Assembly (NCBI GenBank): GCA_964343345.1
Contig: CAYFJE010000025.1
Location: forward strand, 1 to 12,802
Length of the DNA stretch: 12,802 nucleotides
Origin: UBA6624 sp964343345 [NCBI: uncultured bacterium]
Lineage (GTDB): Bacteria > UBP7 > UBA6624
Reading direction: 5' to 3'
Shown: one piece after another, positions 6,672-12,802 of the stretch
Numbering within the stretch: the stretch's first letter is position 1
How the letters are laid out: each line of letters opens with the position of its first letter
Notes under the pieces: generated by a model
Told to the model about the DNA's origin: nothing
Databases searched by the model: none
The model's input: only the letters and a program-made list of their open reading frames with translations
Position numbers and translations under genes: made by a program

Positions 6672-7696
6672 ATATTCAACCACGGTGTGACAAGAATATA
6701 TTTAATTCCGAATACTAATTGCCATACCATCTTCCCAACAACCCCAAATATAGATGCCGTAAAAAACATAGCAGTAACATATCTCCAAGGACCTAACCTA
6801 TAAAAGAAAATTGGATTCAGCAATGCAGGCACAACTATAAATGTACCAAACCAAACCCCGAGTATCAATAAACCTAGAACCATGTGATACGGATGATCAG
6901 GTGCATAAGGATTTCCCGACTCGTCTTTGAAAGGGGTCCAAGCCAAGGGTAATTTTTTAGGGGGAATCATCTCTTCCCATTTTCCATTTTTCCATAAATA
7001 ATCAACAGTAGTAAAACTCCCATCTTCAGTTGTTGTTTCCAAATGAAAAATTGCACCACTTGGATAACTTTCGCCTTTTTCATTAGATATTAAAGATCCA
7101 TCAGTGGTATTCATAACATCCAAATTCCCAGAACTTTCAGGACAGGCTCTGAATGTAAAAGGCTCTTGTGCTCCTCGCCAACAATCGCTAGGATTATATA
7201 TATCCCAATTTGTACCTCTGAAATAAAGACCAAAAACAATTAAAGCAAACCAAAGAAACATTCCAAAATTGAAAATACCAATTGCAAAAGGTCTTTCCTT
7301 CGGAGCAAACCTTCCAATGCCTTTTAAATTTACATCTATATACGGAATAAGCATAAGCCCAACCATTATCATTGTTGGAAGAACAACCCCTGCAAGCCAA
7401 GGATCAAAATAAACTAAAAGTTCTTGTAGCCCAACAAAGTACCAAGGAGCCTTGGAGGGATTGGGAGTATGGCTTCTATCAGCTATTTCTTCAAGAGGGG
7501 CATCAAAAACAATCGAAGCAACAGTGAGTAAAACAAGAAGAATGACACCTCCAGTAAATATCTGTTTCATTACTTCCGGCCAAACAAATATTGCCTCTTC
7601 CGGTGGAGGATTTTGCAATTTCTGCAACTTCCTTCTCAATGCCTCTGTTTCTTTTTTCTCAGCCTCTAAAAATCGTTTTAAAGTTTCTTTTTCCAT
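6668..7696 (-). CDS. Cytochrome b C-terminal half (subunit-IV-like) with extra domains
   Basis: This 342-residue protein matches the C-terminal half of cytochrome b (subunit IV of b6f-type complexes), which forms part of the quinol oxidation site. Membrane helices are at about 44-64, 101-120, 138-159, 272-292 and 306-328. The Qo-site loop after the first helix reads NPSKAPWYFVGLQELLVYFD (79-98), so the classical PEWY is APWY (83-86). Two features enlarge it. The first 35 residues are highly charged and helix-forming (EAEKKETEALRRKLQKLQ). About 110 residues (160-270) are inserted between the third and fourth helices, on the periplasmic side by topology, with two cysteines (C172, C185) that could form a disulfide. 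The gene starts 3 bases after the cytochrome b stop and overlaps the cytochrome c gene. The assignment is confident; the role of the additions is unknown. Confidence 0.88.
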   Translation of the reverse strand: MEKETLKRFLEAEKKETEALRRKLQKLQNPPPEEAIFVWPEVMKQIFTGGVILLVLLTVASIVFDAPLEEIADRSHTPNPSKAPWYFVGLQELLVYFDPWLAGVVLPTMIMVGLMLIPYIDVNLKGIGRFAPKERPFAIGIFNFGMFLWFALIVFGLYFRGTNWDIYNPSDCWRGAQEPFTFRACPESSGNLDVMNTTDGSLISNEKGESYPSGAIFHLETTTEDGSFTTVDYLWKNGKWEEMIPPKKLPLAWTPFKDESGNPYAPDHPYHMVLGLLILGVWFGTFIVVPALLNPIFFYRLGPWRYVTAMFFTASIFGVVGKMVWQLVFGIKYILVTPWLNI

Positions 7697-7699
7697 GAT

Positions 7700-8557
7700 T
7701 TAAGTTTGAGGGAAAGAATAACCATCTTTCCTGACTCTCCAAAAATGATATGCTATTAATATCGTCGTTACAAAAGGCAAAAAGAAAACATGCAAAACAT
7801 AAAAACGAATCAGTCCAGCTGGACCTATTTCTGTACCACCAACCAAACCAAAAGCTGCATCTTGCAAATTTGTAACTTGAGAAAATGGACCTAGATGACC
7901 TAGTATCGGAGCATTTGCACCCATCTGCTGTCCAACAGTGATTGCCCAAAGAGACAATTGGTCCCAGGGCAACAAGTAGCCTGTAAAAGACAGAAGGAGA
8001 GTTAAAACAAGAAGAATAACACCTAATATCCAATTTAATTGCCTTGGTGGTTTGTAGGAACCTGTATTAAAAACCCTCCACATATGTATGATGGAAAAAA
8101 GAACCATCCCATGTGCTGCCCACCTGTGCATATTTCTTAGAAACATTCCAAAAGGATAAACCCCTTCCCTGATGTCCACCATGTCATAATATGCTTGAGG
8201 TACACTAGGCCTATAGTAAAACATCAACAAAACTCCTGTTATTGTCAGTATGACAAAAAGCCATGTTGTTGCAAGACCCATCCCAAGATGATAACTAATC
8301 CTGAGATCGTTTCTGTGTGTTTTGACTGGCCAAAAATGCAAAAACAAACTATCCTTCATGACTGTAGTTCTTTTACCAACACTATCCAAAGGACTTCTCA
8401 GTGTATAAGCACCCCTATAAACCTCAGTATCAACGAGCCAGTCTAAAAATTTTTTCCAAGATGAACCAATCTTAGATTTACTTAGATAACTTAAAACAGA
8501 AACGACAATATTGTTCAATATTTCTAAAGGGTCTGGAATATTTATTTTTCTACGCAT
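7700..8557 (-). CDS. Cytochrome b N-terminal half (b6-like)
   Basis: This 285-residue protein is the dihaem core of the quinol:cytochrome c oxidoreductase. It carries the two haem-ligand histidine pairs in the second and fourth core helices: H144/H158 (in [19 protein letters not shown]) and H256/H271 (in [20 protein letters not shown]). The first pair is 14 apart and the second 15 apart; the 15 spacing is the b6/cytochrome b6f-type pattern, whereas mitochondrial-type cytochrome b has 14. [11 protein letters not shown] (190-200) is the conserved segment near the Qo site. An N-terminal cytoplasmic extension of about 80 residues precedes the first membrane helix (about 93-115). The ATG follows the Rieske stop codon with no gap, and no Shine-Dalgarno sequence is visible, so coupling is likely. 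It pairs with the C-terminal half encoded next. Confidence 0.94.
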   Translation of the reverse strand: MRRKINIPDPLEILNNIVVSVLSYLSKSKIGSSWKKFLDWLVDTEVYRGAYTLRSPLDSVGKRTTVMKDSLFLHFWPVKTHRNDLRISYHLGMGLATTWLFVILTITGVLLMFYYRPSVPQAYYDMVDIREGVYPFGMFLRNMHRWAAHGMVLFSIIHMWRVFNTGSYKPPRQLNWILGVILLVLTLLLSFTGYLLPWDQLSLWAITVGQQMGANAPILGHLGPFSQVTNLQDAAFGLVGGTEIGPAGLIRFYVLHVFFLPFVTTILIAYHFWRVRKDGYSFPQT

Positions 8558-9091
8558 TTATATTTTTAAGAAAAAACCTTCAAGTTTTGTTTCATCTAAC
8601 TCTTTCCCATCTTCAATTTTGACCTTCGGTTCCAAAACTATCGTCTTATCGACCTCAAGCCTGCCATCAGGAGCCAGTGAAAGAGTTGCTCTCCTAAGGG
8701 GAAATGGTGCTGGTCCAGCAAAATTTCTAGCATACTTATCGTATTTGCTCCCATGGCATGGACATTCAAAAATACCCTGACCAAAAGGTCCTTGCTTTAA
8801 TGGAAACCAATTAGGTTTACAACCTAAATGGGTACATTTTGCAATAATTCCTGCAAAACCTTCCTTGTAACTACCTATCCAAAGACCTCTTCCAGTTATT
8901 AGTGTAATTGTTCCTTCAGGATAATCTTCAGGTTTTCCAACTTTAAATTTCTGAGGAGGTTCATAGATTGCATAGGGAAATAAAAACCTTAAAAAAGAGA
9001 CCAAGGCACCCCCAACATAAAGTGCTATCGAAGAATAAGCCAGAACTAAAAGACCGATGAATCCTCTTCTTGTTGTTTCTTTTTGTTCCAT
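8558..9091 (-). CDS. Rieske iron-sulfur protein of the bc complex
   Basis: This 177-residue protein takes one electron from quinol at the Qo site and passes it to the c-type cytochrome. The N-terminus has a twin-arginine-like TTRRGFIG (6-13) followed by one hydrophobic segment (about 13-39) that likely stays as a membrane anchor. The [2Fe-2S] ligands are visible as CTHLGC (C86, H88) and CPCHGS (C110, H113); C91 and C112 can form the usual disulfide. GPAPFPLRRATL (126-137) supplies the conserved proline loop. It is the first gene of the four-gene operon and diverges from the ubiE/menG gene. No Shine-Dalgarno sequence is seen; a TATGAT at 9106-9111 (- strand), 14 bases before the ATG, may be the -10 box, giving a very short leader. 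Confidence 0.95.
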   Translation of the reverse strand: MEQKETTRRGFIGLLVLAYSSIALYVGGALVSFLRFLFPYAIYEPPQKFKVGKPEDYPEGTITLITGRGLWIGSYKEGFAGIIAKCTHLGCKPNWFPLKQGPFGQGIFECPCHGSKYDKYARNFAGPAPFPLRRATLSLAPDGRLEVDKTIVLEPKVKIEDGKELDETKLEGFFLKI

Positions 9092-9135
9092 AAGAAATTT
9101 AGTAAATCATAATATTTTTAATAAGATAATTGGTT
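9092..9135. promoter_or_regulatory. 44-bp divergent promoter region, respiratory operon / quinone methyltransferase
   Basis: The gap is almost pure A and T. For the Rieske gene, TATGAT (- strand, 9111 to 9106) is a good -10 match. For the methyltransferase, TAATAT (9110-9115) or TAAGAT (9122-9127) are candidates. Neither start codon has a Shine-Dalgarno sequence, and the boxes sit so close that leaders would be about 0-14 bases. No clear -35 boxes are found. The two promoters must overlap if both lie here. Confidence 0.4.
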
Positions 9136-9816
9136 ATGAAAAGCAATCATTCCGTAGAAATGTTTGAAAAACTGGCTCCAAAGTACGATTTGATGAATAA
9201 AGTTATAACTTTTGGCCTTTATAAAATATGGCAAAAAAAACTAGTTCAGGAATTAAATTTGAAAAAAGGCTCCAAAGTTCTTGATGTTGCAACAGGAACT
9301 GGAGACATAGCCATGATGCTTGCGAAAGGAGAAATGGAAGTTTTTGCAAGCGACCTTTCCATCAATATGCTAAAAATAGCAAAAAAAAGATCTCTAAAAA
9401 ACAATCTTGAAATTAAATTTTTTGAAGATGATGCTTCAAGACCAAAAATAAAAAATCTAGATGCAATCACTATTAGTTTTGGAATTAGGAATATACCGAA
9501 TATAAAAAAAACAGTAGAAAATCATATTAATTGCTTGAATGAAAATGGTTTTTGGGGATGTCTTGATGTTGCAGAGCCTGAAGGAAAAATCAAAAGATTT
9601 TTATTTAATTTATGGATGTCGATCATGCCTTTCCTAGCACCTTTTTTTAAAGCTCCAAAAGAATCGTATTTTTACTTAAAAGACTCTGTAAAAACATTTC
9701 CAAGAATCAATGAAATAAAAGAACTTATGAACAATCTGGGATTAAAGGTAGTGTATTCAAAAGAACTATTCCCAATGGGGCCAATTATTCTTATAGGACA
9801 AAAATTAAAAAGATAA
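9136..9816 (+). CDS. ubiE: Ubiquinone/menaquinone C-methyltransferase (UbiE/MenG family)
   Basis: This SAM-dependent enzyme methylates the quinone ring in menaquinone (MenG) or ubiquinone (UbiE) synthesis; the sequence does not tell which quinone is used. The 226 residues fit the family. Landmarks are the N-terminal MFEKLAPKYDLMN (9-21), the SAM-binding motif I VLDVATGTGD (48-57), FGIRNIPN (115-122) and the late PKESYFYLKDSVKTFP (174-189) region typical of UbiE proteins. I chose the ATG at 9136; a TTG at 9130 would add two residues. No Shine-Dalgarno sequence is visible. It is divergent from the bc complex operon, which consumes quinol, so the two may be co-regulated. Its 3' end overlaps the opposite gene by 12 bases with no terminator. 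Confidence 0.92.
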   Translation: MKSNHSVEMFEKLAPKYDLMNKVITFGLYKIWQKKLVQELNLKKGSKVLDVATGTGDIAMMLAKGEMEVFASDLSINMLKIAKKRSLKNNLEIKFFEDDASRPKIKNLDAITISFGIRNIPNIKKTVENHINCLNENGFWGCLDVAEPEGKIKRFLFNLWMSIMPFLAPFFKAPKESYFYLKDSVKTFPRINEIKELMNNLGLKVVYSKELFPMGPIILIGQKLKR

Positions 9817-11157
9817 AAGATCAAAAGAAAAAGAAAACAATTTCTCTTCCGTTTCAAAACCTAAATTTAAAGCAATACCATTAAATGATTTGATTAAAGA
9901 AATTTCATTTGTAACAAAATCTCTATTATTGATGTCCCACTCAGATTTTGTTGCAAAAGCCCACCCTTCTGAAAAATTCACGAAAGAAGAAAGAGAAGGC
10001 CCTTCCCAAGAAAAATCCTGCCTCGATGGAATTGGATGAAATCCTTTAACATCTCTTTTACCTATACCAAAAATAAAAGTTGATTTTTTATAACTCTTTC
10101 TAAATCGGAAATTTGCTCCAAACGATTCATAACTCTTTCGATTTCCAGAAAAGTCAGAAAAATTCGACTGAAAAACCAAGTCACCAAACTCTTTCTTAAA
10201 TGATAAACTACCACCTGACATATTGAAAAGAACACTGTCATTTACAGAAAATCTACCGCTGTTGAGAGTGATGTTAAATATTTCATTTCCGTTTTCAAAA
10301 AAGTTACTCAAGATATAAGAAGGAGATGCAGATACCCAATACCCATTTCCTGACTTATCGACTTCAAAAACAGATCCAAGACCAAGTGAAAAAGATGCAT
10401 TTTGACCTATCGGCAATTTACCATCGATAAACAATTCCGTTTTCCCAGCTTCGGTAGTTGTAAGTGAACTTGAAAGCAATCCACCAAATGCTCCAAAATC
10501 TGTTAATCTGAAACCAAGGATCAAACCCTCACTCTCATGGTTTTGTAAAACAGGTACAAAAGTTAAGATGTTGCTAAAATCATCCCTAGAATGAAATTCT
10601 CTTTTCATTGACTTCAAAGAAAAGACTTTTTTAGAAAGTATATAAAAGTCAACATCTTGAAAATTCAATTCATACAAATCACTTTCAATCTTTTGAAGAA
10701 TGCATTTTTTTGCACTAATAAAGAAACCTGAATCTGGCAAAGGCTCCCAGTTCCCAAAACTTACGTTCGAAAAAATCCATTTTTGGCCTTCATATAAAAA
10801 ATCTTCTCCTTTGAATATCCAATCTGGAGACAAAGGGTCTTCTGATTTAATTTTTAATTCGAAATCATTAGAAACTAATCTCTCTATAGAATTTTCAACC
10901 GTATTAAATTTTCCATCAAATCCAATCAAAGAAAACAAAAGGTTTCCTGAAGATATTTCCGTAAAAGATTCTGAAGAAATATTGGAATAATCAAAACTAA
11001 AATTTATTGATTCTGAAAGAATTACAATGTCCTCTGTTTCAAAAATAACATTTCCAGTTGCCTCCACAGAAACACCTTCGACATAATTGACTTCATTTGA
11101 TGAAAAACTTGGAGATAAAACAAAAAGAAATAATTGAAAAAAATTTATAAAATTCAC
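9805..11157 (-). CDS. Short LptD-like outer-membrane beta-barrel protein
   Basis: This is probably an LPS-assembly (LptD/OstA-like) protein or a relative. The 450 residues start with a signal peptide (hydrophobic 3-15, likely cleavage near SPSFSS). An N-terminal region of alternating strands (about 24-180) then matches the OstA/beta-jellyroll style, opening with VEGVSVEATGNVIFETEDIVILSESI. The C-terminal part (about 205-450) is a series of amphipathic strands ending in FSFDLLSF, with the terminal Phe of many outer-membrane barrels. Typical LptD proteins are much longer (roughly 650-800 residues), and only one cysteine (C152) is present, so the LptD disulfides are lacking. It starts with GTG in a GTGA overlap with folD, which preserves the signal peptide. 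Identification rests on architecture and operon context, so another outer-membrane protein is possible. Confidence 0.6.
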   Translation of the reverse strand: MNFINFFQLFLFVLSPSFSSNEVNYVEGVSVEATGNVIFETEDIVILSESINFSFDYSNISSESFTEISSGNLLFSLIGFDGKFNTVENSIERLVSNDFELKIKSEDPLSPDWIFKGEDFLYEGQKWIFSNVSFGNWEPLPDSGFFISAKKCILQKIESDLYELNFQDVDFYILSKKVFSLKSMKREFHSRDDFSNILTFVPVLQNHESEGLILGFRLTDFGAFGGLLSSSLTTTEAGKTELFIDGKLPIGQNASFSLGLGSVFEVDKSGNGYWVSASPSYILSNFFENGNEIFNITLNSGRFSVNDSVLFNMSGGSLSFKKEFGDLVFQSNFSDFSGNRKSYESFGANFRFRKSYKKSTFIFGIGKRDVKGFHPIPSRQDFSWEGPSLSSFVNFSEGWAFATKSEWDINNRDFVTNEISLIKSFNGIALNLGFETEEKLFSFSFDLLSF

Positions 11158-11981
11158 TTTTTAACAGAGGCCAAAACAACAACATTTTCCAAAAGCATAG
11201 CCACAGTCATAGGCCCAACCCCTCCTGGAACAGGAGTTATAGCTTTTGCAAACTTGCTAGCTTCTTCATACTCGACATCACCAACAAGCCCTTTACTTGT
11301 TCGAGTAATGCCAACATCAAGAACATAAGCTCCCTTTTTGATCCATTCTCCTTTTATTAAACCAGGCATACCTGTTGCAGCAATAACAACATCGGACTCT
11401 TTTATTTTTTCTTTCAAAAAACTAGTTTTACTGTGAGCAAGGGTGACAGTTGCATTTGCATGAGTTAGCAAAACAAACATAGGAAAACCTACAAGAATAC
11501 TTCTTCCAACGACGATTGCATTCTTCCCATTCAAGTCACATCCTGAATCCTCCAAAAGCCTCATACATCCTTTTGGAGTACAGGCTGCAATAATATTTTC
11601 TTTTCTGATCAAAGATCCAAGACTAGAAGGGGTTAACCCATCAACATCTTTAGATGGTGGAATTTTTCTTATAACTTCATCTGAATTTAAATGTGATGGA
11701 AGAGGCATTTGAACAAGTATTCCGTCAATTCCGGAATCAGAACTCCAATCAGCAACGATTTCCTCAACTTCATTCTGTGTTGAAGAAGATGGAAGTCTTT
11801 TAACTACAGATTTAATTCCAACTTCAGCAGCAGCTCTTTCTTTAGCATTCACATATATAGAACTGGCAGGGTCATCCCCAACAAGAAGAACTGCTAAAGT
11901 TACATCTTTACCCAAAGATAAAACCTTTTGCTTGACTTCATTCCTTACCAATGAAGAAATTTCTTTTCCATCAATTTTCAT
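11154..11981 (-). CDS. folD: Bifunctional methylenetetrahydrofolate dehydrogenase / cyclohydrolase
   Basis: FolD interconverts 5,10-methylene-, methenyl- and 10-formyl-tetrahydrofolate in the cytoplasm, supplying one-carbon units that purine synthesis also needs. From the ATG at 11981 it has 275 residues, close to the usual 280-300. Catalytic Y43 and K47 lie in SIYVNAKERA; QMPLP (91-95), KDVDGLTP (111-118), the NADP loop VVGRSILVGFP (157-167, usually GRSxIVGxP) and the signature PGGVGPMT (252-259) are all present. The start gives an ATGA overlap with the upstream phosphatase gene and the usual MxIDGK N-terminus. An ATG three codons earlier (11990) is also possible. The gene overlaps the LptD-like gene by 4 bases. 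Confidence 0.96.
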   Translation of the reverse strand: MKIDGKEISSLVRNEVKQKVLSLGKDVTLAVLLVGDDPASSIYVNAKERAAAEVGIKSVVKRLPSSSTQNEVEEIVADWSSDSGIDGILVQMPLPSHLNSDEVIRKIPPSKDVDGLTPSSLGSLIRKENIIAACTPKGCMRLLEDSGCDLNGKNAIVVGRSILVGFPMFVLLTHANATVTLAHSKTSFLKEKIKESDVVIAATGMPGLIKGEWIKKGAYVLDVGITRTSKGLVGDVEYEEASKFAKAITPVPGGVGPMTVAMLLENVVVLASVKK

Positions 11982-12457
11982 TTGGACCATAGATTGTAGA
12001 TTATTTTCTCCAACCTTCTAGAAACTAATCTCGTTACAATAAAATCTCTTTTTGTCATAGGCTTCACCAAAACAGAATCGATTTTTGAAAAAATTGCAGC
12101 CAAATGGTCTGTAAAAATTTGATCCCCAATCATCAAGACATCGTTTTTTTTAAAATCATTTTTTTGAATCCATCTTGATATAGAAAAAGGGAAAGGCTTA
12201 TAGGCAACGAAAACTTCAAGATTCAGCATTTTTGACAAATCCCGAGCTCTTTGTTTGGAGGTGTTTGAAGCAAGCGCTATCTTCACATTGTTTTTTTGCA
12301 AAGACAAAATCCATTTTTTCTTTTTTGCAGAAATTGACTTCTCGTGGTGTTTTAAAAGAGTATTATCAACATCAAGAAGAATCGCTTTATATTTTTTTAA
12401 TTGACTTATCTTTATGTCTTCTACCTTTTCAGAAAAAAACACTGGCTTACGAATCAT
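11978..12457 (-). CDS. HAD phosphatase, YqeG family
   Basis: This 159-residue cytoplasmic protein is a small HAD-superfamily (IIIA) phosphatase. The motifs are LLDVDNTL (27-34, nucleophile D29 and acid D31), SNT (64-66), the lysine of AYKPFP (K87) and MIGDQIFTD (109-117, metal-binding D112 and D117). The AxKPFP and VKPMTKRDF...R..R..E patterns are those of YqeG-like proteins, whose substrates are poorly known; some relatives act on phosphatidylglycerophosphate, so a lipid-phosphate role is possible. GAGGAG at 12467-12472 lies 9 bases before the ATG, inside the mltG coding end, giving an 11-bp overlap. folD overlaps its stop codon. All catalytic residues are present. The family is clear, the substrate is not. 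Confidence 0.88.
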   Translation of the reverse strand: MIRKPVFFSEKVEDIKISQLKKYKAILLDVDNTLLKHHEKSISAKKKKWILSLQKNNVKIALASNTSKQRARDLSKMLNLEVFVAYKPFPFSISRWIQKNDFKKNDVLMIGDQIFTDHLAAIFSKIDSVLVKPMTKRDFIVTRLVSRRLEKIIYNLWSK

Positions 12458-12802
12458 CTTGAAAATCTCCTCTCAGTAATTTTATATAGCCTAAGTGTTC
12501 ATCATAAGTCTCAGAGAAGTAATGATTGACACCATCTTTTTCAAGAACATAAAAATAATATCTATGTTTTCCAGGACTAATTGCCGCATTCAAGCTTGAA
12601 AAACCAGGAGCGGAAATTGGTCCCGGAGGTAATCCTTTGTTTTTATAAGTGTTGTATTCACAATTTATATCCAAATCTCTATAAAACAATCTCTTAGGCT
12701 TTTCTGCTTCTAAAAATTCATCTGACAAAGAAAGTTCAAAACAGAATAAGACAGTTGCATCTATTTCAAAATTCATATTTTTTTCTGATCTGTTTTTAAT
12801 AA
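12447..12802 (-). CDS. mltG: Endolytic murein transglycosylase MltG, C-terminal part
   Basis: Only the last 118 or so codons are in the window; the 5' end lies beyond 12802. MltG is an inner-membrane lytic transglycosylase that cuts nascent peptidoglycan glycan strands. The visible part has the typical C-terminal elements: NRSEKNMNFEIDATVLF (family pattern NRL...M.LqsDpTv.Y), the YNTYKNKGLPPGPISAPG loop followed by SLNAAISP, and YYFYVLEKDGVNHYFSETYDEH. The catalytic glutamate, which precedes this region, is outside the window. No in-frame stop occurs up to the right edge, and an internal ATG at 12776 should not be taken as the start because the NRS motif precedes it. It heads or lies within the mltG-phosphatase-folD-LptD-like operon. 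Confidence 0.93.
   Translation of the reverse strand, partial: IKNRSEKNMNFEIDATVLFCFELSLSDEFLEAEKPKRLFYRDLDINCEYNTYKNKGLPPGPISAPGFSSLNAAISPGKHRYYFYVLEKDGVNHYFSETYDEHLGYIKLLRGDFQDDS

Noticed and set aside
6672-6683. GTG start for the hexahaem cytochrome
   Set aside because: It adds only MVEY; the ATG at 6671 gives the ATGA overlap that recurs in this region. It cannot be excluded fully.
7659-8033. Frame antisense-compatible with the cytochrome b genes on the same strand but another frame
   Set aside because: Composition is Cys/Ser/Trp-rich noise and both overlapping cytochrome b genes are well supported by haem ligands and helices.
12447-12776. Separate 109-residue gene beginning at the ATG at 12776
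   Set aside because: The frame stays open to the window edge and the upstream residues complete the MltG NRx motif, so this is the tail of mltG.
1-12802. CRISPR array, tRNA or rRNA genes, insertion sequences or prophage genes
   Set aside because: No spaced direct repeats, no cloverleaf-like sequence, no transposase or integrase motifs; nearly every base belongs to recognised genes or short gaps.

Overview
The window is a tightly packed, AT-rich stretch of bacterial chromosome. The organism is Gram-negative: there is an LptD-like outer-membrane protein, a twin-arginine Rieske protein and a membrane-anchored multihaem c-type cytochrome facing the periplasm. The separate small PurS and PurQ proteins, a YqeG-type phosphatase and a split, b6-type cytochrome bc complex with a multihaem cytochrome argue against an enteric-type gammaproteobacterium. 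They fit an uncultured, respiring deltaproteobacterium-like or related lineage, but I cannot name the phylum from sequence alone. I see no mobile element, CRISPR array, tRNA or rRNA.

Region 1 (62-4285, + strand) is a run of five overlapping or closely spaced genes. It opens with an exported protein made of three thioredoxin-fold modules. Then come purB, purC, purS and purQ, four steps or subunits of de novo purine synthesis. A GC-rich hairpin at 4292-4315 closes the run and probably also stops transcription arriving from the opposite side.

Region 2 (4356-5234, - strand) is one unrecognised multi-pass membrane protein with a strong ribosome binding site and its own small intergenic region.

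Region 3 (5346-9091, - strand) is a four-gene respiratory operon in the order Rieske protein, cytochrome b N-terminal half, subunit-IV-like C-terminal half and membrane-anchored hexahaem cytochrome c. Together these would form a quinol:cytochrome c oxidoreductase. The cytochrome b haem-ligand spacing is of the b6 type. The subunit-IV-like protein has an unusual cytoplasmic N-terminal helix and a large periplasmic insertion. Divergent from the operon, across only 44 bp, is a ubiE/menG methyltransferase (9136-9816) that finishes the quinone used by such a complex.

Region 4 (9805-12802, - strand) is a housekeeping operon of overlapping genes: mltG (5' end outside the window), a YqeG-type HAD phosphatase, folD and a short LptD-like gene. 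The LptD-like gene overlaps ubiE tail-to-tail by 12 bp.

Most genes are ordinary housekeeping or respiratory genes. The parts that deserve attention are the three-module thioredoxin protein coupled to the purine genes, the orphan membrane protein, the modified subunit-IV-like protein with its hexahaem partner, and the short LptD-like protein. I do not see a convincing new multi-gene system beyond the variant bc complex.
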